Source: Cladocopium goreaui (taxonomy: Eukaryota > Sar > Dinophyceae > Suessiales > Symbiodiniaceae). From it: a stretch of 64,000 nt of DNA. Below are positions 34,655-46,079 of the stretch, one piece after another. The translations under genes and the position numbers were made by a program. Location of the stretch: NCBI GenBank assembly GCA_947184155.2, contig CAMXCT020000475.1:7861-71860 (forward strand). The letters run 5' to 3'. Positions within the stretch are counted from its first letter, which is position 1. Each line of letters begins with the position of its first letter. Under the pieces are notes generated by a model. The model worked only from the letters and a program-made list of their open reading frames with translations, was not told the origin of the DNA and did no database searches.

Positions 34655-35215
34655 CATCTTCACACCTCACACTGCTCTACATCTTCACATCCTCACACCT
34701 GCTGATCTACATCTTCACACCCTCACACCTGCAGATCTACATCTTCACATCCTCACACCTGCTGATCTACATCTTCACATCCTCACATCTGCAGATCTAC
34801 ATCTTCACATCCTCACACCTGCTGATCTACATCTTCACATCCTCACATCTGCAGATCTACATCTTCACATCCTCACACCTGCTGATCTACATCTTCACAC
34901 CCTCACACCTGCAGATCTACATCTTCACATCCTCACATCTGCAGATCTACATCTTCACATCCTCACACCTGCTGCTGATCTACATCTTCACATCCTCACA
35001 TCTGCAGATCTACATCTTCACATCCTCGCACCTGCAGATCTACATCTTCACACCCTCACACCTGCAGATCTACATCTTCACATCCTCACATCTGCTGATC
35101 TACATCTTCACACCCTCACACCTGCAGATCTACATCTTCACACCCTCACACCTGCAGATCTACATCTTCACACCCTCACATCTGCAGATCTACATCTTCA
35201 CACCCTCACATCTGC
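34655..35215. repeat. 30-bp tandem repeat, about 19 copies (copy 1)
   Basis: Period 30, unit starting ATCTACATCTTCACATCCTC followed by ACACCTGCAG or ACATCTGCTG. Variation is confined to a few positions. The second copy is at 45012-45605. Confidence 0.95.
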
Positions 35216-35278
35216 GGATCTTCTCTCGCTCTTCTTTCTATCTCTCTCTTAAGGCCAGGGGCGGTGCCGCCGGAGCGC

Positions 35279-35570
35279 CACGAAACGCAACCCTTTCGCA
35301 CGAAATGGACGTTGGACGTCCAAAACCTAGGTAAAATTGCGATTTTGAAGCGTCCATCGCAACCCCTTCGCACGAAATGGACGTTGGACGTCAAAAATTG
35401 GTGAAAAATTGCGACTTTGATGCGTCCCCGGCAACCTTTTCGCACGAAATGGACGTTGGACGTCAAAAACTGAGGAAAAATTGCGATTTTACTTGGTCAA
35501 TCGCAACCCTGTCGCACGAAATGGACGTTGGACGTCAAAAACTGAGGAAAAATTGCGATTTTACTTGATG
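35279..35570. repeat. ~72-bp tandem repeat with GGACGTTGGACGTC, copy 1
   Basis: Units carry CGCACGAAATGGACGTTGGA, CGTCAAAAACTGAGG and AAAATTGCGATTTT. The reverse strand is open as a 24-residue periodic frame (NVHFVRKGCDGR). It lies directly after the 30-bp repeat in both duplicated segments. Confidence 0.9.
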
Positions 35571-35847
35571 GTGGCTACCTGCCGACATGCGCAGGCCAGT
35601 TCTGCGGCCGTACTGTGTTTCCACTGTTTTTTTGTTGCTCTGACCCTCAGCAAAACCCAGAAACGACTGGATAATGGATTATGCGAATCTCATGCCCGCG
35701 TCCTCATGCCTTTGGTGATACAAAGACCTTGTGAGGCCGCAGGCGGAAGCCTGCCTTGTGTCCTGCCTTGTGTGCTCCTCTCCCAAGCACGCTCTTGCCG
35801 CGAGGATCTCGAGCAGGCCCATGGGAAACGGCATTTTGAATTCTCAG

Positions 35848-36043
35848 CCGACAATATCCGGCGCTGAAATTTGGCAAGGTGGCTTGGACCCTTCGCCGGC
35901 TCCGCAAAGAAGCAAGCCTAGATCCCACACAAGCCAAGGTGGCAGTTGGGAAGGGTTGGAATTCAACTTTATGTGCTCTTAGAGAGTTGCCTGAAGCCCA
36001 CACAGACTTTGTAGTCGTGGCCTCGTTGAGTGCTGATGTTTGA
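35848..36043 (+). CDS. Locus B copy 2, candidate exon 1 (unrecognised)
   Basis: After the acceptor-like GAATTCTCAG (ends 35847) the frame is open to TGA 36041. It reads YPALKFGKVAWTLRRLRKEA, continuing DPTQAKVAVGKGWNSTLC and LPEAHTDFVVVASL. Composition looks like real protein, unlike the surrounding repeats. There is no ATG in this frame, so it should be an internal exon; its donor, possibly GTAGTC after GACTTT, is not settled. The other long frame here (35731-35982) looks less natural. Confidence 0.4.
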
Positions 36044-36113
36044 TAGGTTTTGGAAGCGGTACATCGGGTTGAATCTCTGGTGTTAGAGCCTTGGGATGCC
36101 TTGGGTCTTGCAG

Positions 36114-36173
36114 GACTTCTGCACAACTTTGCATGAGGCTGTGGAGTTCTTGCACAAGGAGATAAATATGAAT
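36114..36173 (+). CDS. Locus B copy 2, candidate exon 2 (20 codons)
   Basis: Bounded by the acceptor TTGGGTCTTGCAG and the donor GTGAGAC. It encodes DFCTTLHEAVEFLHKEINMN exactly in frame. It is too short for homology. A small further exon may follow at about 36323-36358 (after AATCTGCAG, before GTTGAGTG), encoding either GAAVGRNVLQPK or GSGRKKRASTK depending on phase. Confidence 0.4.
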
Positions 36174-36501
36174 GTGAGACTCCTTGGGTCAGTTGTTGTT
36201 GCTTTCAACATCCTTTGGACAAATCACATTAAATCAGAAACCAGAACGCCTCATAAGAGCGATGCTTTTTTGTCAATGTCAACCTGACCATTTTGACATG
36301 TATGCTGCAGCAATCTGCAGGGGGCAGCGGTCGGAAGAAACGTGCTTCAACCAAAGGTTGAGTGGATATTGTTCCAATACCCCCAGTGGACTGCATCCTG
36401 TTGTATCCTACAGCGTGGTATGACAATCGCTATATCAAAGTGGCCATTTGTGGGTATTTGGTATTCACCATTTTCAGACGCACCTGTATGTGTGTATAAT
36501 A

Positions 36502-39500
36502 TTGTATACTTGTGTATAGATGCACAAATAGTCATGACATTGTATTGTTTGTTTGCTGCTGCAGGACGAAAGTACTGCAATTGCCAAAGACGATTTTTCT
36601 TTCAAGCCTTTGCAACACGGCGTGGGAAAATGTCTTGGACGAATTATCTTTGGGATGTGATCTCCATCTACCTGGCCCATGGGAGTTGCTGATGCGCCAC
36701 CGAGGCTGACGGCTCCGTTGGCCAACACAGCGAACGCTGGGAGCCCCGCTGGCTTCTTGGAGGAGTGGATTGAGTGCACTGAGTGGACTGAGTGGACTGA
36801 TTGGACGGGCCAACATCCTAGGTGTCCAGCACGCAGCAGCTTTTTTTCACGGCAATTTTCGGTTCACTTTAGTAATTTAGATTAATTTAGGGACAACCAA
36901 AGCTTGGGATGTTCCCTACTAGTATGTTGCACTGTGTGTTCATATCATTTCATATCCACATTTTCCACATTTCACTACTGTATGCCTTGTGGTCCAGGCC
37001 TTCACTCTTTGGATCACGATACATGTCACTTGGTAGCAAGCGGCGCAAGGCTTGGACCTGCTTTGGACCTGCTTTGGACCCGCTTGGAGCTGCGTGGAAG
37101 TTTATTTTTCCATACTTTTCCATCAAGGAACATCTTGATGCATCAAGCCATTCGTCAAGCTGGATGGAAGGAGGATAAACTATGAGGTTTTTCCAACACT
37201 CATGCTGCTATGCCTAGCTAGGTTGTACTAGATGTTCTTTTCGACCTGGCATCATGGGCGGAGCAGTCCAATCAGGCCAGAACTTCGGCCGTGCCTCAGA
37301 GCTGGTGATGCATTACCAACCCTCTTTAATCACTCAAACAAGTCTTAGAGATTTTTAGAGGTTTTTGATTATGTAAATTATGCAACTCGACTTATGTTTT
37401 GTTGGGATACTATAGTGAGACAATTTGTTGGCGACCAATTTGCTTGTAGTGAGAAACAAGAGAAACAAGCAGAGATACTCCTAGACTGGATACAACATGA
37501 TTTTAACACATGTTCAATCTGGTTGTGTGAAAACTCCAAAAACATAACTCTCACAGCAACTTGTTTATTCAGATGCAAGAGTCCATGGGCACACCATGCT
37601 TTTGCAGTTGATTTCACTGGGGCTGTCAATTCATTGGTTGATTTGGTTGGCCTCAGGTACTGCAGGAGGCTGGGTTGGAGAAGCTCTTGCAGACATGTGA
37701 GAAGATTGTGAAGAAAATAGATCCTGAAGCTCGTCTAAGCATGGTTGGAATTAATTGAGATTTCATGAGATTCCGTATTTCATTGTTATTTGGCCTTGTT
37801 TCCACAGCAACTGATCACTTGCTTTCTCCACGTATCCAGTGGAACAAATAGTTGCAGTGAAGGAAAGCATTCCAAGTTAGAATTATACTATGCCTCAAAA
37901 GAATTGTAGACCCGACTAGAGTTTCCAATCTCAAAGAGACGGTGGCAGCAGACCTGAGATCGAAATGATTGAAATCTAGCTACACTTGAGCTCACCGTAT
38001 GCTTGCTCGTATGCTTGCTCATAGTAGTTTGCGATCACAATTGAGCCACTTCAATTCAGAAACTAAAAGGATCTAAAAGGCATTGAAGCACCAAGGAATC
38101 GCCAGAGAAGCCACGCAACTTGAAGCAATTGTGGGCATTGGGAATTTTGGAGAACGTGTGGGCTTCGTATTTGTAATTAGTTTGTGTGGGTGCGAATCAA
38201 ACTCAGCACTTCAGAGATCAACTGGCAAGATCAATAGCTAGATGCGTCAACAAAACAATTTTCCGCACGCCCACATGCAGCCATCGCCCATGGATATTTG
38301 AAGCAGCAGGGTAGTTGACATGATGTGTGTCGCAGCCAAGGCAAGCGTCGCCGAATCACAGAAGCCGGAAACAGCAGCTGAACTGCACTTTGCTCTTCGC
38401 CTGAAGTGGCTGTCGAAGCCACATTTCAGAAGAGCGTTTGCCAGTTGGCCAATTTGATGTGAGCGGGTCGTTTGTACCGTAGTGTCTGACTGATTCGCCA
38501 CGGATTGACTCGGATTGACATTGTCAGATCATCAGGAAAGACGTGGACGTGTGGACTTATAAAAGATGCCATGGAGCTGCCCTAAGATCTTGGAGGCATG
38601 GCTTTGTAGGTCCAGCACTTCATATTCTACGAACTGTAATTACAGGAGCGTTCGGAAGATGGCTTTCTATGTGTCGTCAAGTGGCAGTGTCTTGAAGCGA
38701 ATTGCCAAGAGGTCACGGCGATGTAGCCCATGGATCTCATACTGCGCGTGGAATTTGCTCAGACAGGTAGAAACACTCTTGATTCTCTGGATGACCTGGA
38801 ACAGCGAGCCGAAGACTTGACCACTTCAAGCAATTGATGCTGGAATCAATTAGAATTGTAACACTGATGAGTTCCTACCCGAAGATTCAGCAAATTGTCC
38901 TTGAAGTCTAATGGCAATAACATACCAGCCAGTCAGATTTTCATCCACATGATTATGTCATCCAGAGACGCGGCCTCGAGTGTCGAGACTGCCCGAAGTC
39001 TTGTAGCAATCTCGTGTTACCAGGAGGAAGATGGAGTTGAGAACTAAAGCACAGGATTATTCTCACTCTTTAACATCTGCCAATGGCCCAGCCAGCAACG
39101 TGCAAGGTAGCATGGGATCTGCTGCGAGCTGATCCTGCAGGCAAAGTATGCCAAAGGTCACGCGGGAGGAGAGGGAGCAAATTGCAGGAGCGACCTGACT
39201 TCTCAATTGCCATGGTTCCGGAATGTTTCAGGGCTGCTTGTTCTCATTAAAATCCACATGGGGTCCACCAAGAGTGATATCACACTGCTGATGCCCTGAT
39301 CCCGCTCCTCCGGTCGGCGCTTGGGCGCCACCTCACATTGTAAAGAGCTGCAGGGTCATTTTGAGCCAGAGGGACTTGCGCCAGCGCCGCACTCGCTTCA
39401 CTTTGGGACCTTTGACAGATTCTGATTCTCGTTTTTCCAACCTCGCTCTTTCATGGTCTTTGTGAAACTTACAGCCTTTGGGGCAGCGCCTTAAAACTCC

Positions 39501-40840
39501 ATTAGGACAGGATTAGGACAGGAACACATTTGCTTCGACAGCTTCGGTTGATCCCTGCAGCTACTGCAATGTGGAATTAGCTGAAAAGCAGCACCATTGC
39601 ACCATTGCAGTAGAAAAGGATGGTCTTGATGGCAGACCTGGTTTTGGAACCCGTCCCCGTTGTTCCACACAGGTATATAAGATTATATAAGATTATTCCA
39701 AGCAACCTTGATATCGTTACGTGCTGGCCAGACTCCCGAAATGACAGAGCTGCGAAGGTATTGATGAGTGTCTGCCACATTTCTGGTGCCGCCAAGAGGC
39801 TTCAAAGACAACGACATTTAAGATGCTGTATGTCACTGTATGTGTTGTGAGAGCTGAGAGCTTCTGAGTGCGATGGTTGGCTTGCACAGAGTCAGGATAC
39901 AATACCTTCGTTCCCAATTCTCGTGCCTGAAATGTTATTTGATGTTAATTTGTTACTATTTATGCGGTATTACATTGGTTTTACATAGGTTTGCTAAACG
40001 GCATTTGAATTTATGAAATCGCAACAAAACACCAATGGACTTCCAGCACTAGACGTTAGTCCTCATCGTTCAAGACAGCTGGAGTTAAAAGATCAGGCTG
40101 GACCGCCAGGGTTTGAAACATGGCTGAATGGCAATTCGCGGGATTTGCCCTGGATTGGCTTCCTGCCGAGTATGCCTCAAACTCGGCGCCACGTGGGCGA
40201 AAGGCTGGGAGATTTTTTTTTTTGGCGCATTGGAGGATTGGTTACAGTTGTGGAATCACTTCAGCATGAGACGAAACCAAGTAATAATGTGGGTAAAGCG
40301 ATAATAAACCATCCCCCAAATCACCAAAAATAGGTGGTATAAACCATTCCCAAGCGGGTGGTTTATTATTGTTTTACCCACATTATATGAATATGATTGA
40401 ATATAGAGATCGCAGTGAAAATGACCAGGCGGAAGTCTTCTTGGAACATGATGTGCCGAGAATGGCGGAAGCAGTTCACGAGCAGGCTAGGGGCTTCTGC
40501 ATGCATTTCTTTGAACAAACGTGAACAAGTGAAACAAAGCAAAAAACACTTGTCGAGCAGGCTGCGGAGCAGTACTGTGCAGTGCTGGACCTGTGGCAGG
40601 CTTGCTGTGGCAAGTTGGCAGTCTCATTGGTTCATGCGCCTTGTGCGCTAGGCTATCCAGAGTGCCTTTTCGTGCTGCTGCACCCCGGTGGTCGATTGAG
40701 GCAAGAGCCATCACGTAATATCGCCAAGGTGAAGTCCGGTGAAGTGCACAAAGTTCTGACATCATCTTCAATTTCAAACATGAAGTCTCGAAAGCTAGAG
40801 ATAGGAATAGGCAATAGAAGAGTCGAACCCTTAGAAACTG
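36502..40840 (+). other. Locus B copy 2: unrecognised intron-rich gene-like region
   Basis: Copy 2 of the duplicated locus, more complete than copy 1. Candidate coding segments on the plus strand: 36565 onwards after GCTGCTGCAG (AIAKDDFSFKPLQHGVGKCL), 37657-37743 after GGCCTCAG (LEKLLQTCEKIVKKIDPEAR), 38727-38837 (EFAQTGRNTLDSLDDLEQ), 40120 onwards (MAEWQFAGFALDWLPAEYAS), 40407-40521 and 40525-40860. Intervals are AT-rich, as for introns. No domain is recognised; helical, acidic sequence dominates. Some longer frames (36909-37178, 37394-37711 and 40013-40333) exist in both copies but are not clearly coding. Confidence 0.45.
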
Positions 40841-40860
40841 TTACGAAAGCCAGCCGATAG
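40407..40860 (+). CDS. Locus B copy 2, terminal coding-like region
   Basis: After GAATATAG the frame reads ENDQAEVFLEHDVPRMAEAV, then HEQARGFCMHFFEQT, TGA (40522), and in the same frame continues LVEQAAEQYCAVLDLWQACC, GYPECLFVLLHPGGRLRQEP and ends at TGA inside the adjoining element A left end (40858). Both copies have the TGA at CAAACGTGAAC, so it predates the duplication. It may mark a donor (AAC|GTGAAC) or a disabling mutation. Copy 1 has the 2.97-kb insertion inside this frame. Confidence 0.4.
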
Positions 40861-41170
40861 GCTAGGCAAAGTTGTTTTGGCGAACGAAGTGAGTATTAGG
40901 GGTCTGGGGGGTGGTCGTCGCGTATGGCGCCAAAATCTCGAAATTACTTGCAGTGGAGGGTGGGTACATTGAACTTTTTTGGGGGGCATGTACCACTACG
41001 CAAAGAGGTGACGGTAGGCTTCGATTCCCCCTAGGTCCGTTGACTGCGGCAGGAAAAAGGGAGGAAAAAAGCAAGGAAAATGAAGGAAAATCGTTGAAAA
41101 CAGGGGAAAAAAACGAAGGAAAATCGTTGAAAACGGGTGGAAACGGGTGGAAAATGGAGGAAGATGGAGG
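40842..41170 (+). repeat. Element A left-end module, copy 3
   Basis: TACGAAAGCCAGCC at 40842-40855 after TTAGAAACTGT, as in copy 1. The polypurine part is shorter and ends at GGAAGATGGAGGAATGGCTG. Confidence 0.85.
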
Positions 41171-41184
41171 AATGGCTGGTCATT

Positions 41185-42303
41185 ATGCCAGGGGTGGTCG
41201 CAACCAAACAGAAATAATCCATAAACTTGGATGTGGATAACTGCCTCCAAAATGGAGCCACTAAATTATGTCTTCTAGTTGAGGAGCAACCATGATATGA
41301 CCAATCCTATTCGAGTTTAGCATAGGTTGGAATCCACCGACTGCCATAAACCATCCCCCAAATCACCAATTTTATGGGTAGGATTTCAATCCTCCCCAAA
41401 TGGTAAGCTTATAATAGACTTTGCCACATCCCTTTATCAAGGCACACACACACATTGATTGGTTATGACAGTGTCCTCCACTTGTCAAAAGGCACCCTTT
41501 CATAGCTCCCAAGCAGTACCCCAAACTTGGCATTCGAGGTAACGGATGGTAACAGCATGTTTGTTTCGATGTTAGCCTAGCAACTCTTGCGCTGGTCATT
41601 GTGCCAGGGGGTCGCAACCAAACAGAAATAATCCATAAACTTGGATGTGGATAACTGCCTCCAAAATGGAGCCACTAAATTATGTCTTCTAGTTAGAGGA
41701 GCAACCATGATATGACCAATCCTATTCGAGTTTAGCATAGGTTGGAATCCACCGACTGCCATAAACCACCCCCCAAATCACCAATTTTATGGATATATAT
41801 AATATATTATTCAATATAATTGGTCTGGCAGCCTAGATTGGTCCCATATATATATTTATTTATATGTCTTTCATGTCTACGCGTGGGCCATGGTCATTTG
41901 GCATCACATTTTGCTACCCCCAGATCATCGGGAATGGTTTCAATGCAGTCGGTGGATTCCAACCTATGCTAAACTCGAATAGGATTGGTCATATCATGGT
42001 TGCTCCTCTAACTAGAAGACATAATTTAGTGGCTCCATTTTGGAGGCAGTTATCCACATCCAAGTTTATGGATTATTTCTGTTTGGTTGCGACCCCCTGG
42101 CACAATGACCAGCGCAAGAGTTGCTAGGCTAACATCGAAACAAACATGCTGTTACCATCCGTTACCTCGAATGCCAAGTTTGGGGTACTGCTTGGGAGCT
42201 ATGAAAGGGTGCCTTTTGACAAGTGGAGGACACTGTCATAACCAATCAATGTGTGTGTGTGTGTCTTGTTAAAGGGATGTGGCAAAGTCTTTAATAAGCC
42301 TAC
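41185..42303. repeat. Repeat family E as a large palindrome plus a partial third copy
   Basis: 41405-41760 and 41947-42303 are near-perfect reverse complements (arms about 356 bp, centre about 186 bp, with ATATATAATATATT near 41792). In addition 41185-41395 repeats the inner part of the left arm in the same orientation, including GGTCGCAACCAAACAG and ACCATCCCCCAAATCACCA. Confidence 0.88.
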
Positions 42304-42655
42304 TCCTATCCTACTGGGAGGCATGGGAGCAACTTTCTGCCATTTATCGGCCCTTCGGTCGGCTATTGAATTTCTCTTCTGGGATCATTGGGAAACGGCC
42401 GTCTTGGGCCAAATCCTAGCCGGGAGGTCACGGGAGGTCACGGGAGCAAATTTCTGCCATTTGGCCGCCCCTCGGCCGCCGATTCAATTTCTCTTTTGGG
42501 ATCATTGCAAAACGGCCGTTTTAGGCTAAATCCTGGCCGGGAGGTCACGGGAGGTCACGGGAGGTTACAGGCGGTTACGGAGGGAGAAACGGAGGAAAGT
42601 GGAGGAACGGCAGCAAAAAGGTAGGAGAAAACCAAAGAAAATGACGGAAATGCCA
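42304..42655 (+). repeat. Module C, copy 6
   Basis: Same order as the 32065 copy: GGAGCAACTTTCTGCCATTT, CGGCCGTCTTGGGCC, tandem AGGTCACGGG, purine-rich tail and entry into satellite. Confidence 0.87.
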
Positions 42656-44415
42656 AGTGTAAAGTGTAGAGTGTGGAGTGTGGAGTGGAAAGTGTAGTGT
42701 AAAGTGTAGAGTGTAAAGTGTAGAGTGTGGAGTGTAAAGTGTGGAGTGTGGAGTGTCAAGTGTGCAGTGAGGAGTGGGGAGTGTAAAGTGTAAAGTGTAA
42801 AGTATGGAGTGTAGAGTGAAGAGTGTCGTGTGTAAAGTGAAGTGTGTCAAGTGTAGAGTGTGGAGTGTGGCGTGTTCAAGTGTAGAGTGTGGAGTGTGGC
42901 GTGTAAAGTGTAGAGTGTAAAGTGTAGTGTGTACAGTGTAGCGTATGGAGTGTGGAGTGTAAAGTGTAAAGTGCAGAGTGTAAAGTGTAGAGTGTGGAGT
43001 GTGGAGTGAGGGGTGCACAGTGTAAAGTGTAAGGTGTGGAGTGTAGAGTGTGGAGTGTGGAGTGTAGAGTGCAAAGTGTAGAGTGTAAAGTGTAAAGTGT
43101 GGAGCGAGAAGTGTACAATGTAAAGTGTAAAGTGTGGAGTGTAGAGTGTAGAGTGTAAAGTGTAGAGTGTAAAGTGTAGAGTGTAAAGTGTAAAGTGTGG
43201 AGTGAGAAGTGCACAGTGTAAAGTGTAAAGTGTGGAGTGGAGAGTGAAGAGTGTAGAGTGTAAAGTGTAAAGTGTAGTGTGTAAAGTGTAGAGTGTGGAG
43301 TGTGGAGTGTAAAGTGTAGAGTGTGGAGTGTGGAGTGTAAAGTGTGGAGTATGGAGTGTAAAGTGTAAAGTGGAAAGTGGGGAGTGTAGAGTGACGAGTG
43401 TAAAGTGTAGAGTGTGGAGTGTAAAGTGTAAAGTGTAAAGTGTGGAGTGTAAAGTGTGGAGTGTGGAGTGTAACGTGTGGAGTGTAGAGTGTAAAGTGTA
43501 GAGTGTAAAGTGTAAAGTGTGGAGTGTGGAGTGTAAAGTGTGGAGTGTGGAGCGTCAAGTGTGCAGTGTGGAGTGTAAAGTGTAAAGTGTAAAGCATGGA
43601 ATGGAGAGTGAAGAGTGTAGAGTGTAAAGTGTAGTGTGTAAAGTGCAAAGTGTGGAGTGTAAAGCGTGGAGTGTGGAGTGTGGAATGTAAAGTGTGGATT
43701 ATGGAGTGTAAAGTGTAAAGTGGAAAATGTGGAGTGTAGAGTGTAAAGTGTAGAGTGGAGAGTGTGGAGTGTAGAGTGTAAAGTGTAGAGTGCAGAGTGT
43801 AAAGTGTGGAGTGTAGAGTGTAGAGTGTAAAGTGTAGAGTGTAAAGTGCAGAGTGTGAAATGTAAAGTGTGGAGTGTGGAGCGTCAAGTGTGCAGTGAGG
43901 AGTGTAAAGTGTAAATTGTAAAGTGTAAAGTATGGAGTGGAGAGTGAAGAGTGTAGAGTCTAAAGTGTAGCGTGTAAAGTGTAGAGTGCGGAGTGTGGAG
44001 TGTAAAGTGTAGAGTGTGGAGTGTAAAGTGTGGAGTATGGAGTGTAAAGTGTGGAGTATGGAGTGTAAAGTGTAGAGTGTGGAGTGTGGAGTGTAAAGTG
44101 TGGAGTATGGAGTGTAAAGTGTAAAGTGGAAAGTGGGGAGTGTAGAGTGACGAGTGTAAAGTGTAGAGTGTGGAGTGTAAAGTGTAAAGTGCAAAGTGTA
44201 ACGTGTAAAGTATGGAGTGTAGAGTGAAGAGTGTAAAGTGTAGTGTGTAAAGTGTAGAGTGTGGAGTGTAAAGTGTGGAGTGTGGAGTCTAAAGTGCAAA
44301 GTGTGGAGTGTAGAGTGTAGAGTGTGAAGTGTAGAGTGTAAAGTGTAGAGTAAAGTGTGGAGTGTGGAGTGTAAAGTGTGCAGTGAGGAGTGGGGAGTGT
44401 AAAGTGTAAAGTGTA
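42656..44415. repeat. AGTGTRR heptamer satellite, tract 6
   Basis: 1.76 kb, the counterpart of tract 5 with block rearrangements. The minus strand is open for over 600 codons. Not a gene. Confidence 0.95.
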
Positions 44416-45010
44416 TCCCTGTGTACATGTCCACTATGAAATGGTCTGACCCATGTTCCATTCCAGGGGCACTTTTCTAACAAAAGGATGCATTTTGTAA
44501 GGACATTTTTCTGGTCAACCATGCCATTTTGTAAAAAGTGTTTTTTTTTTTGCTTGGCGAACCAACTTTCTTTACAAAATGAACTCGGGGCCAATCATTT
44601 CATAACGCAATTTTGGGTTCATTTCAGGCAGTGCAAAAAAGGGTATTGAAATCTTGGCCATGTCCAGGAACCAGGGTTTCTTCTCTAATTTTTTTTGGGT
44701 TCCACCATTGATGTGTGAAGAACCGGCAAGACACCACTAAGTCAACCAACCAGAAAAGGTGATATCAAACTTTCTGGGATTTTTTGCCAAACTTTGGCGA
44801 CTGGGAAAAAATTGTGGGGTTCCCTGGGGAAAGTTGGACTTGCACAAGTAAGACATGTTTCCAAACAAACATTTTTTTAAGACACAAGCTTATACGATGA
44901 TTGGGCTTGGGGGCCTGGAAATCAACTTGGGGCAACCATTTTGTAAGGAGCCGATTTTTGTTTTTCCCGAGAGCGCCTGCGAAGGGTTCTTCGTAAAAAA
45001 GCAGCCGTTA
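44416..45010 (+). other. Non-satellite segment, second copy
   Basis: Counterpart of 34063-34650, with few substitutions and homopolymer length changes (for example TGTTTTTTTTTTTGCTT). No gene seen. Confidence 0.6.
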
Positions 45011-45011
45011 T

Positions 45012-45605
45012 AATACATCTTCACACCTCACATCTGCAGATCTACATCTTCACATCCTCACACCTGCTGATCTACATCTTCACACCCTCACACCTGCAGA
45101 TCTACATCTTCACATCCTCACACCTGCTGATCTACATCTTCACATCCTCACATCTGCAGATCTACATCTTCACATCCTCACACCTGCTGATCTACATCTT
45201 CACATCCTCACATCTGCTGATCTACATCTTCACATCCTCACACCTGCTGATCTACATCTTCACACCCTCACACCTGCAGATCTACATCTTCACATCCTCA
45301 CATCTGTAGATCTACATCTTCACATCCTCACACCTGCTGATCTACATCTTCACATCCTCACATCTGCTGATCTACATCTTCACATCCTCACATCTGCAGA
45401 TCTACATCTTCACATCCTCGCACCTGCAGATCTACATCTTCACACCCTCACACCTGCAGATCTACATCTTCACATCCTCACATCTGCTGATCTACATCTT
45501 CACACCCTCACACCTGCAGATCTACATCTTCACACCCTCACACCTGCAGATCTACATCTTCACACCCTCACATCTGCAGATCTACATCTTCACACCCTCA
45601 CATCT
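45012..45605. repeat. 30-bp tandem repeat, copy 2
   Basis: Same unit as at 34655 and about 20 copies, ending in the identical CATCTGCGGATCTTCTCTCG. Confidence 0.95.
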
Positions 45606-45664
45606 GCGGATCTTCTCTCGCTCTTCTTTCTATCTCTCTCTTAAGGCCAGGGGCGGTGCCGCCG

Positions 45665-46075
45665 GAGCGCCACAAAACGCAACCCTTTCGCACGAAATGG
45701 ACGTTGGACGTCCAAAACCTAGGTAAAATTGCGATTTTGAAGCGTCCATCGCAGCCCTTTCGCACGAAATGGACGTTGGACGTCAAAAATTGGGGCAAAA
45801 TTGCGACTTTGATGCGTCCATCGCAACCCTTTCGCACTGGGGAAAAATTGCGACTTTGATGCGTCCCCGGCAACCCTTTCGCACGAAATGGACGTTGGAC
45901 GTCAAAAATTGAGGAAAAATTGCGACTTTGAAGTGTCCATCGCAACCCTTTCGCACGAAATGGACGTTGGACGTCAAAAACTGAGGAAAAATTGCGATTG
46001 TACTTGGTCCATCGCAACCCTTACGCACGAAATGGACGTTGGACGTCAAAAACTGAGGAAAAATTGCGATGGACG
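45665..46075. repeat. ~72-bp GGACGTTGGACGTC tandem repeat, copy 2
   Basis: Five to six units, one shortened (TTTCGCACTGGGGAAAAATTG at 45829). It is longer than copy 1 and then passes into a 16-bp repeat rather than unique sequence. Confidence 0.9.
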
Positions 46076-46079
46076 CTTT

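Noticed and set aside
34655-35215. Possible CRISPR array (regular 30-bp units)
   Set aside because: Units are contiguous without unique spacers, no cas genes, and the context is eukaryotic.
35731-36126. Overlapping frames of 83 (plus) and 140 (minus) codons
   Set aside because: Composition is less protein-like than the frame at 35848-36043, and neither has credible splice borders.
42575-44461. 628-codon minus-strand frame of TLHSTLYTPH repeats
   Set aside because: The complement of the AGTGTRR heptamer has no stop in any frame; all three frames are open and there is no conserved non-repeat domain.
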